64,000 nucleotides of DNA, taken from Streptomyces echinoruber. Lineage in GTDB: Bacteria; Actinomycetota; Actinomycetes; Streptomycetales; Streptomycetaceae. The stretch is from assembly GCF_014651135.1 (NCBI RefSeq), contig NZ_BMWH01000010.1, positions 1-64,000 on the forward strand, read 5' to 3'. Shown piece after piece: positions 40,095-48,403 of the stretch (position 1 is the stretch's first letter; each line of letters starts with the position of its first letter). The translations under genes were made by a program, and so were the position numbers. The notes beneath the pieces are model-generated. The model saw nothing but the letters and a program-made list of their open reading frames with translations. It made no database searches and was not told the origin of the DNA.

Positions 40095-40871
40095 TCAGTG
40101 GTGCAGGATCTTCGACAGGAAGTCCTTGGCGCGGTCGCTGCGCGGGTTGCTGAAGAACTGGTCGGGAGTGGCCTCCTCGACGATCCGGCCGTCCGCCATG
40201 AACACCACGCGGTTCGCGGCCGACCGGGCGAAGCCCATCTCGTGGGTGACGACGACCATGGTCATGCCGTCCCGGGCGAGCTGCTGCATGACCTCCAGGA
40301 CCTCGTTGATCATCTCGGGGTCGAGCGCGGAGGTCGGCTCGTCGAAGAGCATCACCTTCGGGTCCATGGCCAGCGCGCGGGCGATCGCGACGCGCTGCTG
40401 CTGGCCGCCGGAGAGCTGCGCCGGGTATTTGTCGGCCTGGGCGGCCACCCCGACCCGGTCGAGCAGCGCCCGGGCCTTCTCCTCGGCCTCCTTCTTGTCC
40501 TTGCGGCGGACCTTGATCTGGCCGAGGGTGACGTTCTCCAGCACGGTCTTGTGCGCGAAGAGGTTGAAGGACTGGAAGACCATGCCGACGTCGGCCCGCA
40601 GCCGCGCCAGCTCCTTGCCCTCCTGGGGCAGCGGCCTGCCGTCGATCAGGATGGTGCCGGAGTCGATGGTCTCCAGGCGGTTGATGGTGCGGCACAAGGT
40701 GGACTTCCCGGACCCCGAGGGTCCGATGACCACGACGACCTCGCCACGGGCGATGGACAGGTCGATGTCCTGGAGCACGTGCAACGCGCCGAAGTGCTTG
40801 TTGACGTTCCTCAGGACGACCAGATCGCCGGTCGCGGCCACGTCCTGCTTGGCCACCGATACTTCGGTCAT
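40095..40871 (-). CDS. gluA: glutamate ABC transporter ATPase GluA
   Basis: 258 residues. Walker A is GPSGSGKST, the signature is [16 protein letters not shown], and Walker B is [14 protein letters not shown], followed by the switch His in [10 protein letters not shown]. It powers glutamate uptake with GluB, GluC and GluD. ATG 40871 gives the expected [10 protein letters not shown] start, though the nearest good ribosome site (GGAGGA) is rather distant at about 15 bases. It is first in the gluABCD operon and divergent from gluR. Confidence 0.95.
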   Translation of the reverse strand: MTEVSVAKQDVAATGDLVVLRNVNKHFGALHVLQDIDLSIARGEVVVVIGPSGSGKSTLCRTINRLETIDSGTILIDGRPLPQEGKELARLRADVGMVFQSFNLFAHKTVLENVTLGQIKVRRKDKKEAEEKARALLDRVGVAAQADKYPAQLSGGQQQRVAIARALAMDPKVMLFDEPTSALDPEMINEVLEVMQQLARDGMTMVVVTHEMGFARSAANRVVFMADGRIVEEATPDQFFSNPRSDRAKDFLSKILHH

Positions 40872-40909
40872 CGCTTTCAGGCTCCGTCCTCCTCGATTTC
40901 CGCAGGACA

Positions 40910-40939
40910 GTAATGACCCCGTCCGACCTGCGTCATTAC
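40910..40939. promoter_or_regulatory. inverted repeat in the gluA leader
   Basis: GTAATGAC (40910-40917) and GTCATTAC (40932-40939) form perfect 8-bp arms 14 bases apart, centre-to-centre 22 bases, i.e. two DNA turns on one face. On the gluA strand the outer arm overlaps a TGTAAT hexamer that could be a -10. It is a candidate operator for gluA control. Confidence 0.55.
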
Positions 40940-40965
40940 ATCTGAGGGAGATCTGAGCATCACAA

Positions 40966-40981
40966 TCCGATAGCAATCGGA
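40966..40981. promoter_or_regulatory. second palindrome between gluA and gluR
   Basis: TCCGAT-AGCA-ATCGGA, 6-bp perfect arms with a four-base centre, lies 95 bases from gluA and 176 bases from gluR. It is in the AT-richer core of the divergent spacer, just upstream of a possible gluA -35 (TTGTGA on the minus strand). It may bind GluR or another dimeric regulator. Confidence 0.5.
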
Positions 40982-41156
40982 CACGTGTCGTGGCGGCGCC
41001 GTCCGGGCCGCGTACCGGCTGGGTAACGGCGGGCCGCGCCGCGCCGGAACCCCCTTGACGTCCTCGTCATCCATCAGCGTGACTGCCAGGTGGTACACAC
41101 GCGTGCCTGTCGTTGCACCACGGGATCGAACGACCGGTGAACCGGAGGGGACCGGG

Positions 41157-41843
41157 ATGAGACTGCTTCTCGTCGAGGACGACAATCATGTCGCCGCGGC
41201 GCTGTCCGCCGTCCTCAGGCGGCACGGGTTCGACGTCACGCACGCCCGCAACGGCGAGGAGGCCCTCCAGGCGCTCGTGCCCGAGAGCGCCGGTTTCGGT
41301 GTCGTCCTGCTCGACCTCGGCCTGCCCGACCAGGACGGCTACGAGGTCTGCAGCAGGATCCGCAAGCGCACCAGCACCCCGGTGATCATGGTCACCGCCC
41401 GGTCCGACGTGCGCTCCCGCATCCACGGCCTCAACCTCGGCGCCGACGACTACGTCGTCAAGCCCTACGACACCGGTGAGCTGCTGGCCCGCATCCACGC
41501 CGTCAGCCGCCGCACCGTCCACGAGAGCGCGGGCACCGCCGCCGAGACGGAGGTGCGGCTCGGGCCCGTGCACATCGAACTGCCCACCCGCCGGGTCACC
41601 GTGGACGGCACGGTCGTCCAGCTCACCCGCAAGGAGTTCGACCTGCTGGCGCTGCTCGCGCAGCGGCCCGGTGTCGTCTTCCGCCGGGAGCAGATCATCA
41701 GCGAGGTGTGGCAGACCAGTTGGGAGGGCACCGGGCGCACCCTGGAGGTGCACGTCGCCTCCCTGCGCGCCAAACTGCGCATGCCGGCCCTGATCGAGAC
41801 CGTGCGCGGCGTGGGCTACCGGCTCGTCGCCCCGGCCGCGTAG
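41157..41843 (+). CDS. gluR: GluR, OmpR-family response regulator
   Basis: 228 residues. The receiver has LLVEDD, phospho-acceptor Asp53 in VVLLDLGLPD and Lys in VVKPYD. The winged-helix domain (about 135-225) carries LTRKEFDLLALLA and the terminal ETVRGVGYRL. The GluR-GluK pair next to gluABCD is known in S. coelicolor to respond to extracellular glutamate and activate the transporter. ATG 41157 has GGAGGGGA at good spacing. gluK follows after 12 bases. Confidence 0.94.
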   Translation: MRLLLVEDDNHVAAALSAVLRRHGFDVTHARNGEEALQALVPESAGFGVVLLDLGLPDQDGYEVCSRIRKRTSTPVIMVTARSDVRSRIHGLNLGADDYVVKPYDTGELLARIHAVSRRTVHESAGTAAETEVRLGPVHIELPTRRVTVDGTVVQLTRKEFDLLALLAQRPGVVFRREQIISEVWQTSWEGTGRTLEVHVASLRAKLRMPALIETVRGVGYRLVAPAA

Positions 41844-41855
41844 CGGGGCCGCCGG

Positions 41856-43322
41856 GTGCGCACACGACTCCTGCCGCTGCTGATCGTCCTGATGGCGGCC
41901 GTGCTGCTGGCGCTCGGCATCCCGCTCGCCGTCAGTGTCGCGGCCGCCCAGCAACAGCGGGTCGTCGTCGACCGCATCGACGACACCGCCCGCTTCGCGG
42001 CCCTCGCCCAGTACGTCACCGACCGGCCCTCCGGCTCCCGCCGCACCGTCACCGACGAGCGCCGCGAGACCCTGGACCGGGAACTCCAGGCGTACCACAA
42101 GGTCTACGGCATCCGGGCCGGCGTCTTCTACACCAACCAGAGCCCCATGGCCAACGCCCCGTCGGACTGGTCCGTCCCCGCGGCCGGAGAGGTGCGGGAC
42201 GCCTTCGACGAGGCGCTGCTCAGCCGGCGCAGCCACGACCCGGAGCAGGTCTGGCCCTGGCAGCGGCGCACGCTCGTCGTGGCCTCACCGGTCATCCGGG
42301 ACGGCGACGTCGTCGCGGTCGTCGTCACCGAGTCGCCGACCGGGCCGATGCGCGCCCGCACCCTGCACGGCTGGCTGCTCATCGGCGCCGGCGAGATCGC
42401 CGCGATGCTGCTCGCGGTCGGTGCCGCGCTGCGCCTGACCGGCTGGGTGCTCAGGCCCGTGCGCATCCTCGACGCCACCACGCACGACATCGCCACCGGA
42501 CGTCTGAAGTCCCGCGTGGCGGTGGCGAGCGGACCGCCGGAACTCAGGCGGCTGGCGAAGTCGTTCAACGAGATGGCGGACCACGTCGAGGACGTGCTGG
42601 AGCAGCAGCGCGCCTTCGTCGCCGACGCCTCCCACCAGCTGCGCAACCCGCTCTCGGCGCTGCTGCTGCGCATCGAGCTGCTCGCCCTGGAACTGCCCGA
42701 GGACAACGAGGAGATCGCCTCCGTCCGCGCCGAGGGCAAGCGCCTGGCCCAGGTCCTCGACGACCTGCTCGACCTGGCGCTGGCCGAGCACGCCGAGGCC
42801 GATCTGCGCCTCACCGACATCGGCCACCTGGCCGCCGAACGCGTCGCCGCCTGGACCCCGGCCGCCGAGGCCAAGGGCGTGCGCCTCACCGGCCGCTGCC
42901 CGGCCACCACGGCCTGGGCCGATCCGGTGGCGCTCTCCAGCGCCCTGGACGCGGTCATCGACAACGCGGTGAAGTTCACACCCCAGGGCGAGAGCGTCGA
43001 GGTCACCGTCGCCGCGGCCGGCGAGACGGCCACGATCGTCGTCGCCGACCACGGCCCGGGCCTGACCGACGAGGAACTCGCCCGCGTCGGCGACCGGTTC
43101 TGGCGCAGCGGCCGGCACCAGAACGTCAAGGGCTCCGGCCTGGGCCTGTCCATCTGCCGGGCGCTGCTCGCCGCGGGCGGCGGCACCATCCGCTACGACC
43201 ACCACGAGCCGCGCGGGCTGAAGGTGACGCTGACGGTGCCCAGGAGCGCGCCGGCGGAAGCGGACCAGGGGATGGAGCAGGGGTTGGGTCAGGGGCCGGG
43301 TCAGGGCTTGACGGAGCGGTAG
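41856..43322 (+). CDS. gluK: GluK, glutamate-sensing histidine kinase
   Basis: 488 residues. Two membrane helices (about 6-30 and 170-195) flank an extracytoplasmic sensor of about 140 residues. A HAMP domain (about 197-245), HisKA with phospho-acceptor His260 in DASHQLRNP, and an HATPase (VIDNAVKFT, VADHGPGLT, GSGLGLSICRAL) follow. The last 25 residues are a Gly/Gln-rich repeat (QGLGQGPGQGL). The start is GTG 41856, 12 bases after gluR. Its 3' end overlaps the convergent TAXI gene by 22 bases. Confidence 0.93.
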   Translation: MRTRLLPLLIVLMAAVLLALGIPLAVSVAAAQQQRVVVDRIDDTARFAALAQYVTDRPSGSRRTVTDERRETLDRELQAYHKVYGIRAGVFYTNQSPMANAPSDWSVPAAGEVRDAFDEALLSRRSHDPEQVWPWQRRTLVVASPVIRDGDVVAVVVTESPTGPMRARTLHGWLLIGAGEIAAMLLAVGAALRLTGWVLRPVRILDATTHDIATGRLKSRVAVASGPPELRRLAKSFNEMADHVEDVLEQQRAFVADASHQLRNPLSALLLRIELLALELPEDNEEIASVRAEGKRLAQVLDDLLDLALAEHAEADLRLTDIGHLAAERVAAWTPAAEAKGVRLTGRCPATTAWADPVALSSALDAVIDNAVKFTPQGESVEVTVAAAGETATIVVADHGPGLTDEELARVGDRFWRSGRHQNVKGSGLGLSICRALLAAGGGTIRYDHHEPRGLKVTLTVPRSAPAEADQGMEQGLGQGPGQGLTER

Positions 43323-44296
43323 TAGCGCCGCGCCCCCTCGTGCAGCGTGAGCGGGTCCGTGTAGATCGCGGTGCGCAGGTCCACCAGTTGCGCCGAGTGC
43401 ACGTGGTGGCCGATGCGGTCCCGGCTCCGGATCACCGTGCGGGTGATCCACTCGGTGAGCCGGGGGGCGGCGTCGGTGCGGGTGATCAGCAGGTTGGACA
43501 CCGCGATCGTCGGCACGGCGCCGCCGCGCACCTCGGAGTAGGCCGACTCCGGCATGGTGGTGGCCCGGTAGTAGCGCGTGCTCCCGCCCTCGGCGTGCAG
43601 CCCGGCGACCAGGTCGGCGTCGATCGGCACGAAGCGGAAGCGGAACGTCGTGGCGAGCTCCTTCAGCCCGTCGGTCGGCAGCCCGCCCGACCAGAAGAAC
43701 GCCTGGATCGCCCCGCTGCGCAGCCGGTCGGGGCCGGTGTCGATGCCGTCCGGTTCGGGGACGATGTCCTTGCGCGGGTCGATCCCGGCCGCCCGCAGCA
43801 CCCGCGTGGCGATCAGCCGCACGCCGGAGCCGGGCGGCCCGATGGCCACCCGCTTGCCGCGCAGGTCCGCGACGGTGGTGACGTCCGAGTCGTACGGCAC
43901 GGCGAGCTGCACATAGTCGTCGTACAGCCGCGCCACCCCGCGCAACCGGTCCGCGCCGGGGGCGTGCCGCAGCCGGTAGGTCTCCACCGCGTCGGCCGCC
44001 GCGATCGCGAAGTCGGCGCTGCCCGTCGCCACCCGCTCGACATTCTCCTGCGAACCGTGACTGATCCGAAGATTCACCTTCAAGTCGGGCATATCGGCAC
44101 GCAGTTCCGTGCGCAGCAGCCGGCCGTACTCCTGGTAGACGCCCAGCGGCGTGCCCGTGCTGATCGAGACCGTCCCGCTCGGCGGCGCGTCCCCCAGGGG
44201 CAGCAGCCACCACAGCAGCAGCCCGAGGACGACCGTGCCGGCGCCCGCGGCCTGCAGCGCACGGCGCCTGCCGAGACGGGGGAGGAGCTTGACCAT
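43301..44296 (-). CDS. TAXI-family solute-binding protein, membrane-anchored
   Basis: 331 residues. A twin-Arg/Lys start (MVKLLPRLGRRRALQ) and one hydrophobic helix (about 18-36, VVLGLLLWWLLPLG) precede a TAXI-type TRAP binding domain (TVSISTGTPLGVYQEYG, NVERVATGSADFAIAAADAV, GPPGSGVRLIATRVL, IQAFFWSGGLPTDGL). There is no cleavage or lipobox motif, so it is probably tethered by an uncleaved anchor. No TRAP permease genes are nearby. TAXI proteins are known to bind glutamate-like ligands, and this one is convergent with and overlaps gluK, so a role in sensing or presenting glutamate is plausible (inference). Confidence 0.88.
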   Translation of the reverse strand: MVKLLPRLGRRRALQAAGAGTVVLGLLLWWLLPLGDAPPSGTVSISTGTPLGVYQEYGRLLRTELRADMPDLKVNLRISHGSQENVERVATGSADFAIAAADAVETYRLRHAPGADRLRGVARLYDDYVQLAVPYDSDVTTVADLRGKRVAIGPPGSGVRLIATRVLRAAGIDPRKDIVPEPDGIDTGPDRLRSGAIQAFFWSGGLPTDGLKELATTFRFRFVPIDADLVAGLHAEGGSTRYYRATTMPESAYSEVRGGAVPTIAVSNLLITRTDAAPRLTEWITRTVIRSRDRIGHHVHSAQLVDLRTAIYTDPLTLHEGARRYYRSVKP

Positions 44297-44357
44297 GCGG
44301 GCGATCCTGCCAGCCGGGCAGGGAGCTGACCAGGGGCGGCCGCTACAGTCGGGGGCC

Positions 44358-44762
44358 ATGAGTTCCTCGCCTGCCCGCCTGGTCCGCGAGTTCCACCGCG
44401 CCTTCGGCCTCGACGTCCGCGACACCCCCACCGAGGTCGCGCCGGAACTCGCCGCGCACCGCGGGGACCTCCTCGCCGAGGAGGCGGCGGAGGCCGTGGA
44501 GGTCTCGGTCGCCGGCCCGCTGGACCGCCTCGCGCACGAACTCGCCGACGTCGTCTACGTCGCCTACGGCACCGCCCTCGTCCACGGCATCGACCTCGAC
44601 GAGGTCATAGCCGAGATCCACCGCTCCAACATGACCAAGCTGGGTCCCGACGGCCGCGTCGCCCGCCGCGCCGACGGCAAGGTCCTCAAGGGCGAGCACT
44701 ACCGGGCGCCGGACGTGGCGGCGGTGCTGCGGCGGCAGGGCTGGAGGACGGGCGGGGAGTGA
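44358..44762 (+). CDS. MazG-like nucleotide pyrophosphohydrolase
   Basis: 134 residues. The all-alpha NTP-PPase fold is recognised by the metal-binding acids in [13 protein letters not shown] and [16 protein letters not shown] and by the [10 protein letters not shown] end. It may clean up non-canonical NTPs; the substrate is unknown. TACAGT stands eight bases before the ATG and there is no ribosome site, so it is probably leaderless. It is divergent from the TAXI gene with a 61-base gap. Confidence 0.88.
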   Translation: MSSSPARLVREFHRAFGLDVRDTPTEVAPELAAHRGDLLAEEAAEAVEVSVAGPLDRLAHELADVVYVAYGTALVHGIDLDEVIAEIHRSNMTKLGPDGRVARRADGKVLKGEHYRAPDVAAVLRRQGWRTGGE

Positions 44763-44821
44763 CGCGCGGGCCCGGGGCCGTTCCCGGTTCCGACGGGGCC
44801 CGACGGGGTTTGTGTTCCAGA

Positions 44822-44887
44822 AACGCACGGCGGTCCAGGAACACACGGTGGTTCTGGGAACGCGCGGCGGTTCTGGAAACATACGGC
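44822..44887. repeat. about 19-bp tandem repeat upstream of miaB
   Basis: Three units (44822-44839, 44840-44858, 44859-44877) and a partial fourth share the pattern AAC-N4-CGG-NGG-TTCTGG. The first unit is 18 bases and reads TCCAGG in place of TTCTGG. TTCCAGAAAC just before the array and TTCTGGAAAC at its end also form an inverted repeat. Confidence 0.75.
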
Positions 44888-44985
44888 ATCGGCCCCGACG
44901 GCCCCGGGCGGCGGTCGGCGGTGGGACCGCCGGCCCGATCCCGAACCGGGGCAGGGGGCCGCGGGGGACCGCCTACCCTTGTGTC

Positions 44986-46518
44986 ATGACCAGCAGCAGC
45001 GACCGGAGCCCGGCAGTGGACGTTCACAGCACCAGGACGTACGAGATCCGCACCTACGGGTGCCAGATGAACGTCCACGACTCCGAACGGCTCGCCGGAC
45101 TGCTGGAGGAGGCGGGCTACGTGCGGGCCCCCGAGGGCACCGGCGAGGGCGAGGCCGACGTCGTCGTCTTCAACACCTGCGCGGTGCGCGAGAACGCCGA
45201 CAACCGTCTCTACGGCAACCTCGGCCGCCTCGCCCCGAAGAAGGCCCGGCGGCCCGGCATGCAGATCGCGGTCGGCGGCTGCCTGGCGCAGAAGGACCGC
45301 GACACCATCGTCAAGAAGGCGCCGTGGGTGGACGTCGTCTTCGGCACGCACAACATCGGCAAGCTGCCCGTCCTGCTGGAGCGCGCCCGCGTGCAGCAGG
45401 AGGCGCAGGTCGAGATCGCCGAGTCGCTGGAGACGTTCCCCTCCACGCTGCCGACCCGGCGCGAGAGCGCCTACGCGGCCTGGGTGTCCATCTCCGTCGG
45501 CTGCAACAACACCTGCACCTTCTGCATCGTCCCCGCGCTGCGCGGCAAGGAGAAGGACCGGCGGCCCGGCGACATCCTCGCCGAGATCGAGGCCCTCGTC
45601 GCCGAGGGCGTCAGCGAGATCACGCTGCTCGGGCAGAACGTCAACGCCTACGGCTCCGACATCGGCGACCGCGAGGCCTTCAGCAAGCTGCTGCGCGCCT
45701 GCGGGAGGATCGAGGGCCTGGAGCGCGTCCGCTTCACCTCCCCGCACCCGCGCGACTTCACCGACGACGTCATTGCCGCCATGGCCGAGACGCCCAACGT
45801 CATGCCGCAACTGCACATGCCGCTGCAGTCCGGCTCGGACACGGTCCTGAAGGCGATGCGCCGCTCCTACCGCCAGGAGCGCTACCTCGGCATCATCCGC
45901 AAGGTGCGCGAGGCCATCCCCGACGCGGCCATCACCACCGACATCATCGTGGGCTTCCCCGGCGAGACCGAGGCGGACTTCGAGCAGACCCTGCACGTGG
46001 TGCGCGAGGCCCGGTTCGCGCAGGCCTTCACCTTCCAGTACTCCAAGCGGCCCGGCACCCCGGCCGCCGAGATGGACGGCCAGGTCCCCAAGGAGGTCGT
46101 GCAGCAGCGCTACGAGCGGCTCGTCGCCCTCCAGGAGGAGATCTCCTGGGAGGAGAACAAGAAGCAGGTCGGCCGCACCCTGGAGCTGATGGTCGCCGAG
46201 GGCGAGGGCCGCAAGGACGACGCCACCCGCCGCCTGTCCGGCCGCGCCCCCGACAACCGCCTCGTCCACTTCACCCGCCCCGAGGAGCCGGTGCGTCCCG
46301 GCGACGTCGTCACCGTCCGGGTGACGTACGCCGCGCCGCACCACCTGCTCGCCGAGGGCCCGGTGCTGAACGTGCGCCGCACGCGCGCGGGCGACGCGTG
46401 GGAGCGGCGCAACGCCCAGGAGCAGCAGAAGAAGCAGGGCGTCATGCTCGGCCTGCCCAAGGTCGGCGTCCCCGAGCCGCTGCCGGTCGCCACGGGCGGC
46501 GGCTGCGGCTGCGACTGA
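44986..46518 (+). CDS. miaB: tRNA-2-methylthio-N6-dimethylallyladenosine synthase MiaB
   Basis: 510 residues. It is a radical-SAM methylthiotransferase for A37 of tRNA. The first cluster cysteines are in TYGCQMN, NTCAVRE and VGGCLAQ; the radical SAM motif is GCNNTCTFC; a TRAM domain follows (about 375-450). The C-terminus ends in Cys (GGGCGCD). TACCCT lies six bases before ATG 44986 with no ribosome site, predicting a leaderless mRNA. It acts after MiaA (48404) in the same modification; three genes separate them. Confidence 0.95.
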   Translation: MTSSSDRSPAVDVHSTRTYEIRTYGCQMNVHDSERLAGLLEEAGYVRAPEGTGEGEADVVVFNTCAVRENADNRLYGNLGRLAPKKARRPGMQIAVGGCLAQKDRDTIVKKAPWVDVVFGTHNIGKLPVLLERARVQQEAQVEIAESLETFPSTLPTRRESAYAAWVSISVGCNNTCTFCIVPALRGKEKDRRPGDILAEIEALVAEGVSEITLLGQNVNAYGSDIGDREAFSKLLRACGRIEGLERVRFTSPHPRDFTDDVIAAMAETPNVMPQLHMPLQSGSDTVLKAMRRSYRQERYLGIIRKVREAIPDAAITTDIIVGFPGETEADFEQTLHVVREARFAQAFTFQYSKRPGTPAAEMDGQVPKEVVQQRYERLVALQEEISWEENKKQVGRTLELMVAEGEGRKDDATRRLSGRAPDNRLVHFTRPEEPVRPGDVVTVRVTYAAPHHLLAEGPVLNVRRTRAGDAWERRNAQEQQKKQGVMLGLPKVGVPEPLPVATGGGCGCD

Positions 46519-46547
46519 GCAGGGCCGCCGGCGGAAGGGAGTGCCTC

Positions 46548-46814
46548 ATGCCGTACAGCGTGGAGTTCACCGAGCGCGCGGCGCGCGTCCGGGACAGTCT
46601 TCCCGCCGAGCGCCGCGAGGTGCTGGAGCGCGGGCTGGCGATCCTGCTCGCCGACCCGCGGCACAAGTTCTCGCACCCGGTCGGGGACGACGAGTCGACC
46701 CGCGAGGTCGCGCTGTCGCGCAACCTGTTCGTCGAGTACGTCATCAGCGACGGCAAGCTCGTGGTGCTCGTCCTGACGGTCCTCGACCTGACGGACGTGC
46801 TGATCGAGGACTGA
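46548..46814 (+). CDS. RelE/ParE-like fold protein, orphan
   Basis: 88 residues (MPYSVEFTERAARVRDSL ... FVEYVISDGKLVVLVLTVLDL). Length, the N-terminal beta strand plus helical hairpin and the C-terminal beta pattern resemble type II RelE/ParE toxins, but the usual Arg-rich catalytic C-terminus is replaced by an acidic end (DLTDVLIED). A good ribosome site GGAAGGGAG precedes the ATG. No antitoxin gene is adjacent on the same strand. It may be a tamed fold with another function; I do not recognise a named gene. Confidence 0.75.
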   Translation: MPYSVEFTERAARVRDSLPAERREVLERGLAILLADPRHKFSHPVGDDESTREVALSRNLFVEYVISDGKLVVLVLTVLDLTDVLIED

Positions 46815-46950
46815 GCCGGCCCGCCCGACGGACCGCCCTGCCGCGGGATCCACGCGGGCGGGCCCCTGCCGTCGGGCCGTCGGGCCGTCGGTCCTCCCGC
46901 CGTACGGGCTGCCCGGCGGCCCGGCCCTGCGCCGGGTTACCCTGCCGATC

Positions 46951-47685
46951 ATGCTCGTCGCCGCCGCAGTCTGCCCCTGCCCGCCCCTGCTCGTGCCGGA
47001 GGTCGCCGCGGGAGCGGCCCCCGAACTCGACGCCGCGCGTGCCGCCTGCCTGGACGCCCTCGGTGTCCTCGCCGCCGCGCGGCCCGACCGGGTGGTCGCC
47101 GTCGGCCCCAGCGATCCCGCGGGCCCCGGCGAGGACGCGCCCGCCTCCTACCCGGAGGGCGCGGGCGGTTCTTTCCGCGGCTTCGGCGTGGACCTGGACG
47201 TACGGCTCGGGCACGCGCCCGGGCGGGAGACGGCTCCCGGGCCCGAACTGCCGCCGTCCCTCGCCGTCGCCGCCTGGCTGCTGCGGCGCGCCCACTGGAC
47301 GCACGCCCCCGTCCAAGGGCTCGGCGTGCCGCGGTCCCTGCCCGCCGAGCGGTGCCTGGCCGCCGGCCGCGACCTCGCCGCACGGCCCGGACGGACGGCC
47401 CTGCTGGTCATGGGGGACGGCACCGCCTGCCGAAGCGTCAAGGCGCCGGGCTATCTCGACGAGCGGGCGGCCCCCTTCGACACGGCGATCGCCCGCGCCC
47501 TCGGCGCCGCCGACACCGCGGCCCTCGCGGCCCTGGACACGGCCCTGGCGGCCGAGCTCAAGGCAGCCGGCCGCGCCTCCTGGCAGGTACTGGCGGGCGC
47601 GGCCGAGGACACCGGCCTGAACGGCGCTCTGCTGTACGAGGACGCGCCCTACGGGGTGGGGTACTTCGTGGCCGTCTGGTCCTGA
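46951..47685 (+). CDS. LigB-like class III extradiol dioxygenase superfamily protein
   Basis: 244 residues. It starts LVAAAVCPCPPLLVPEV and contains DRVVAVGPSDPAG, RTALLVMGDGTACRS and a long helical C-terminal part, as in the conserved actinobacterial LigB-superfamily proteins found near miaA. Enzymatic activity is unproven; the iron-binding His set of true dioxygenases is not obvious. TACCCT lies seven bases before the ATG, so it is probably leaderless. A large palindrome follows the stop. Confidence 0.8.
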   Translation: MLVAAAVCPCPPLLVPEVAAGAAPELDAARAACLDALGVLAAARPDRVVAVGPSDPAGPGEDAPASYPEGAGGSFRGFGVDLDVRLGHAPGRETAPGPELPPSLAVAAWLLRRAHWTHAPVQGLGVPRSLPAERCLAAGRDLAARPGRTALLVMGDGTACRSVKAPGYLDERAAPFDTAIARALGAADTAALAALDTALAAELKAAGRASWQVLAGAAEDTGLNGALLYEDAPYGVGYFVAVWS

Positions 47686-47698
47686 GCCGGACGAGTCG

Positions 47699-47742
47699 GC
47701 AGCGCCGGTCGTGTGCACGCGCGTGCACACGACCGGCGCTGC
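47699..47742. terminator. 44-bp perfect palindrome between convergent genes
   Basis: The two 22-base arms (GCAGCGCCGGTCGTGTGCACGC and its exact complement) meet with no spacer. It begins 14 bases after the LigB-like stop and lies 113 bases beyond the stop of the convergent antitoxin-like gene, so a bidirectional terminator without T-tract is the simplest role. Confidence 0.8.
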
Positions 47743-47854
47743 ACGAGTGTGCGCGCGGGCCGCGGCGGCAGGGCCCGGCGGCGTGCAGAGCCGGACCGGG
47801 ACGTCTGGGACGTCCGGGGCCGTCCGGGTGCCGAGCCCTTTGGCGCCCGGCGCC

Positions 47855-48247
47855 TCACGACGTCGGCGGAGGCGGCTCCGACGACGACGTGGGCGTGTCC
47901 GGAGAAGACGGGGGTGTGTCCGGAGAGGACGTGGGCGGGGCCGTCCCCGGCGGCGGCGCGGCCGCGGGACCGCCGCCCGGCGCCTCCCTGGTGCCTGCGG
48001 GACCGCCGCCCGGCGCCCCCGTGGTGTCCGCGGGGCCGCTCTTGTGCGCCAGCCGGTCCATGGCCTGCTTCGCCTTCCCCGTGCCCGCCTGGATCCGCCG
48101 GCTGTACTTGCCCTTGGTCTTCTCGTCGACGAGCTTCGCGGCCCGGTCCAGACCGTGCTCGATCTTGCCCCCGTGCCGCTGCGCAAGATCCGAGACCTTG
48201 TCCCTGGCGGGACCCATCCTGGCCTTCACGTTGTCCAACAGGCGCAT
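47855..48247 (-). CDS. MT0933-like antitoxin family protein
   Basis: 130 residues. The N-terminal 65 residues match the small helical MT0933/Rv0909-type antitoxin family common in Streptomyces (MRLLDNVKARMGPARDKV, RHGGKIEHGLDRAAKLVDEK, GTGKAKQAMDRLAHK). The C-terminal half is a Pro/Gly/Ser/Thr tail of repeats (SSPDTPPSSPDTP). ATG 48247 has GGGAAGG upstream. There is no partner toxin next to it; the nearest toxin-like gene is the RelE-like protein 1.0 kb away on the other strand. Confidence 0.82.
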   Translation of the reverse strand: MRLLDNVKARMGPARDKVSDLAQRHGGKIEHGLDRAAKLVDEKTKGKYSRRIQAGTGKAKQAMDRLAHKSGPADTTGAPGGGPAGTREAPGGGPAAAPPPGTAPPTSSPDTPPSSPDTPTSSSEPPPPTS

Positions 48248-48403
48248 GGTCCACCTTCCCTCGCAGGCCCCCGTGGGCATTCGCGCAAAAGCGCCCATAT
48301 CACCTCACTACGGTACTCGTGCACGGGGGCGGCCCGCACGGGATCGGCCGTCGGCCTGCCGAGCGGTTCGGGGCACGGCAGGCGCATTTGCGAGACTGGT
48401 GCC

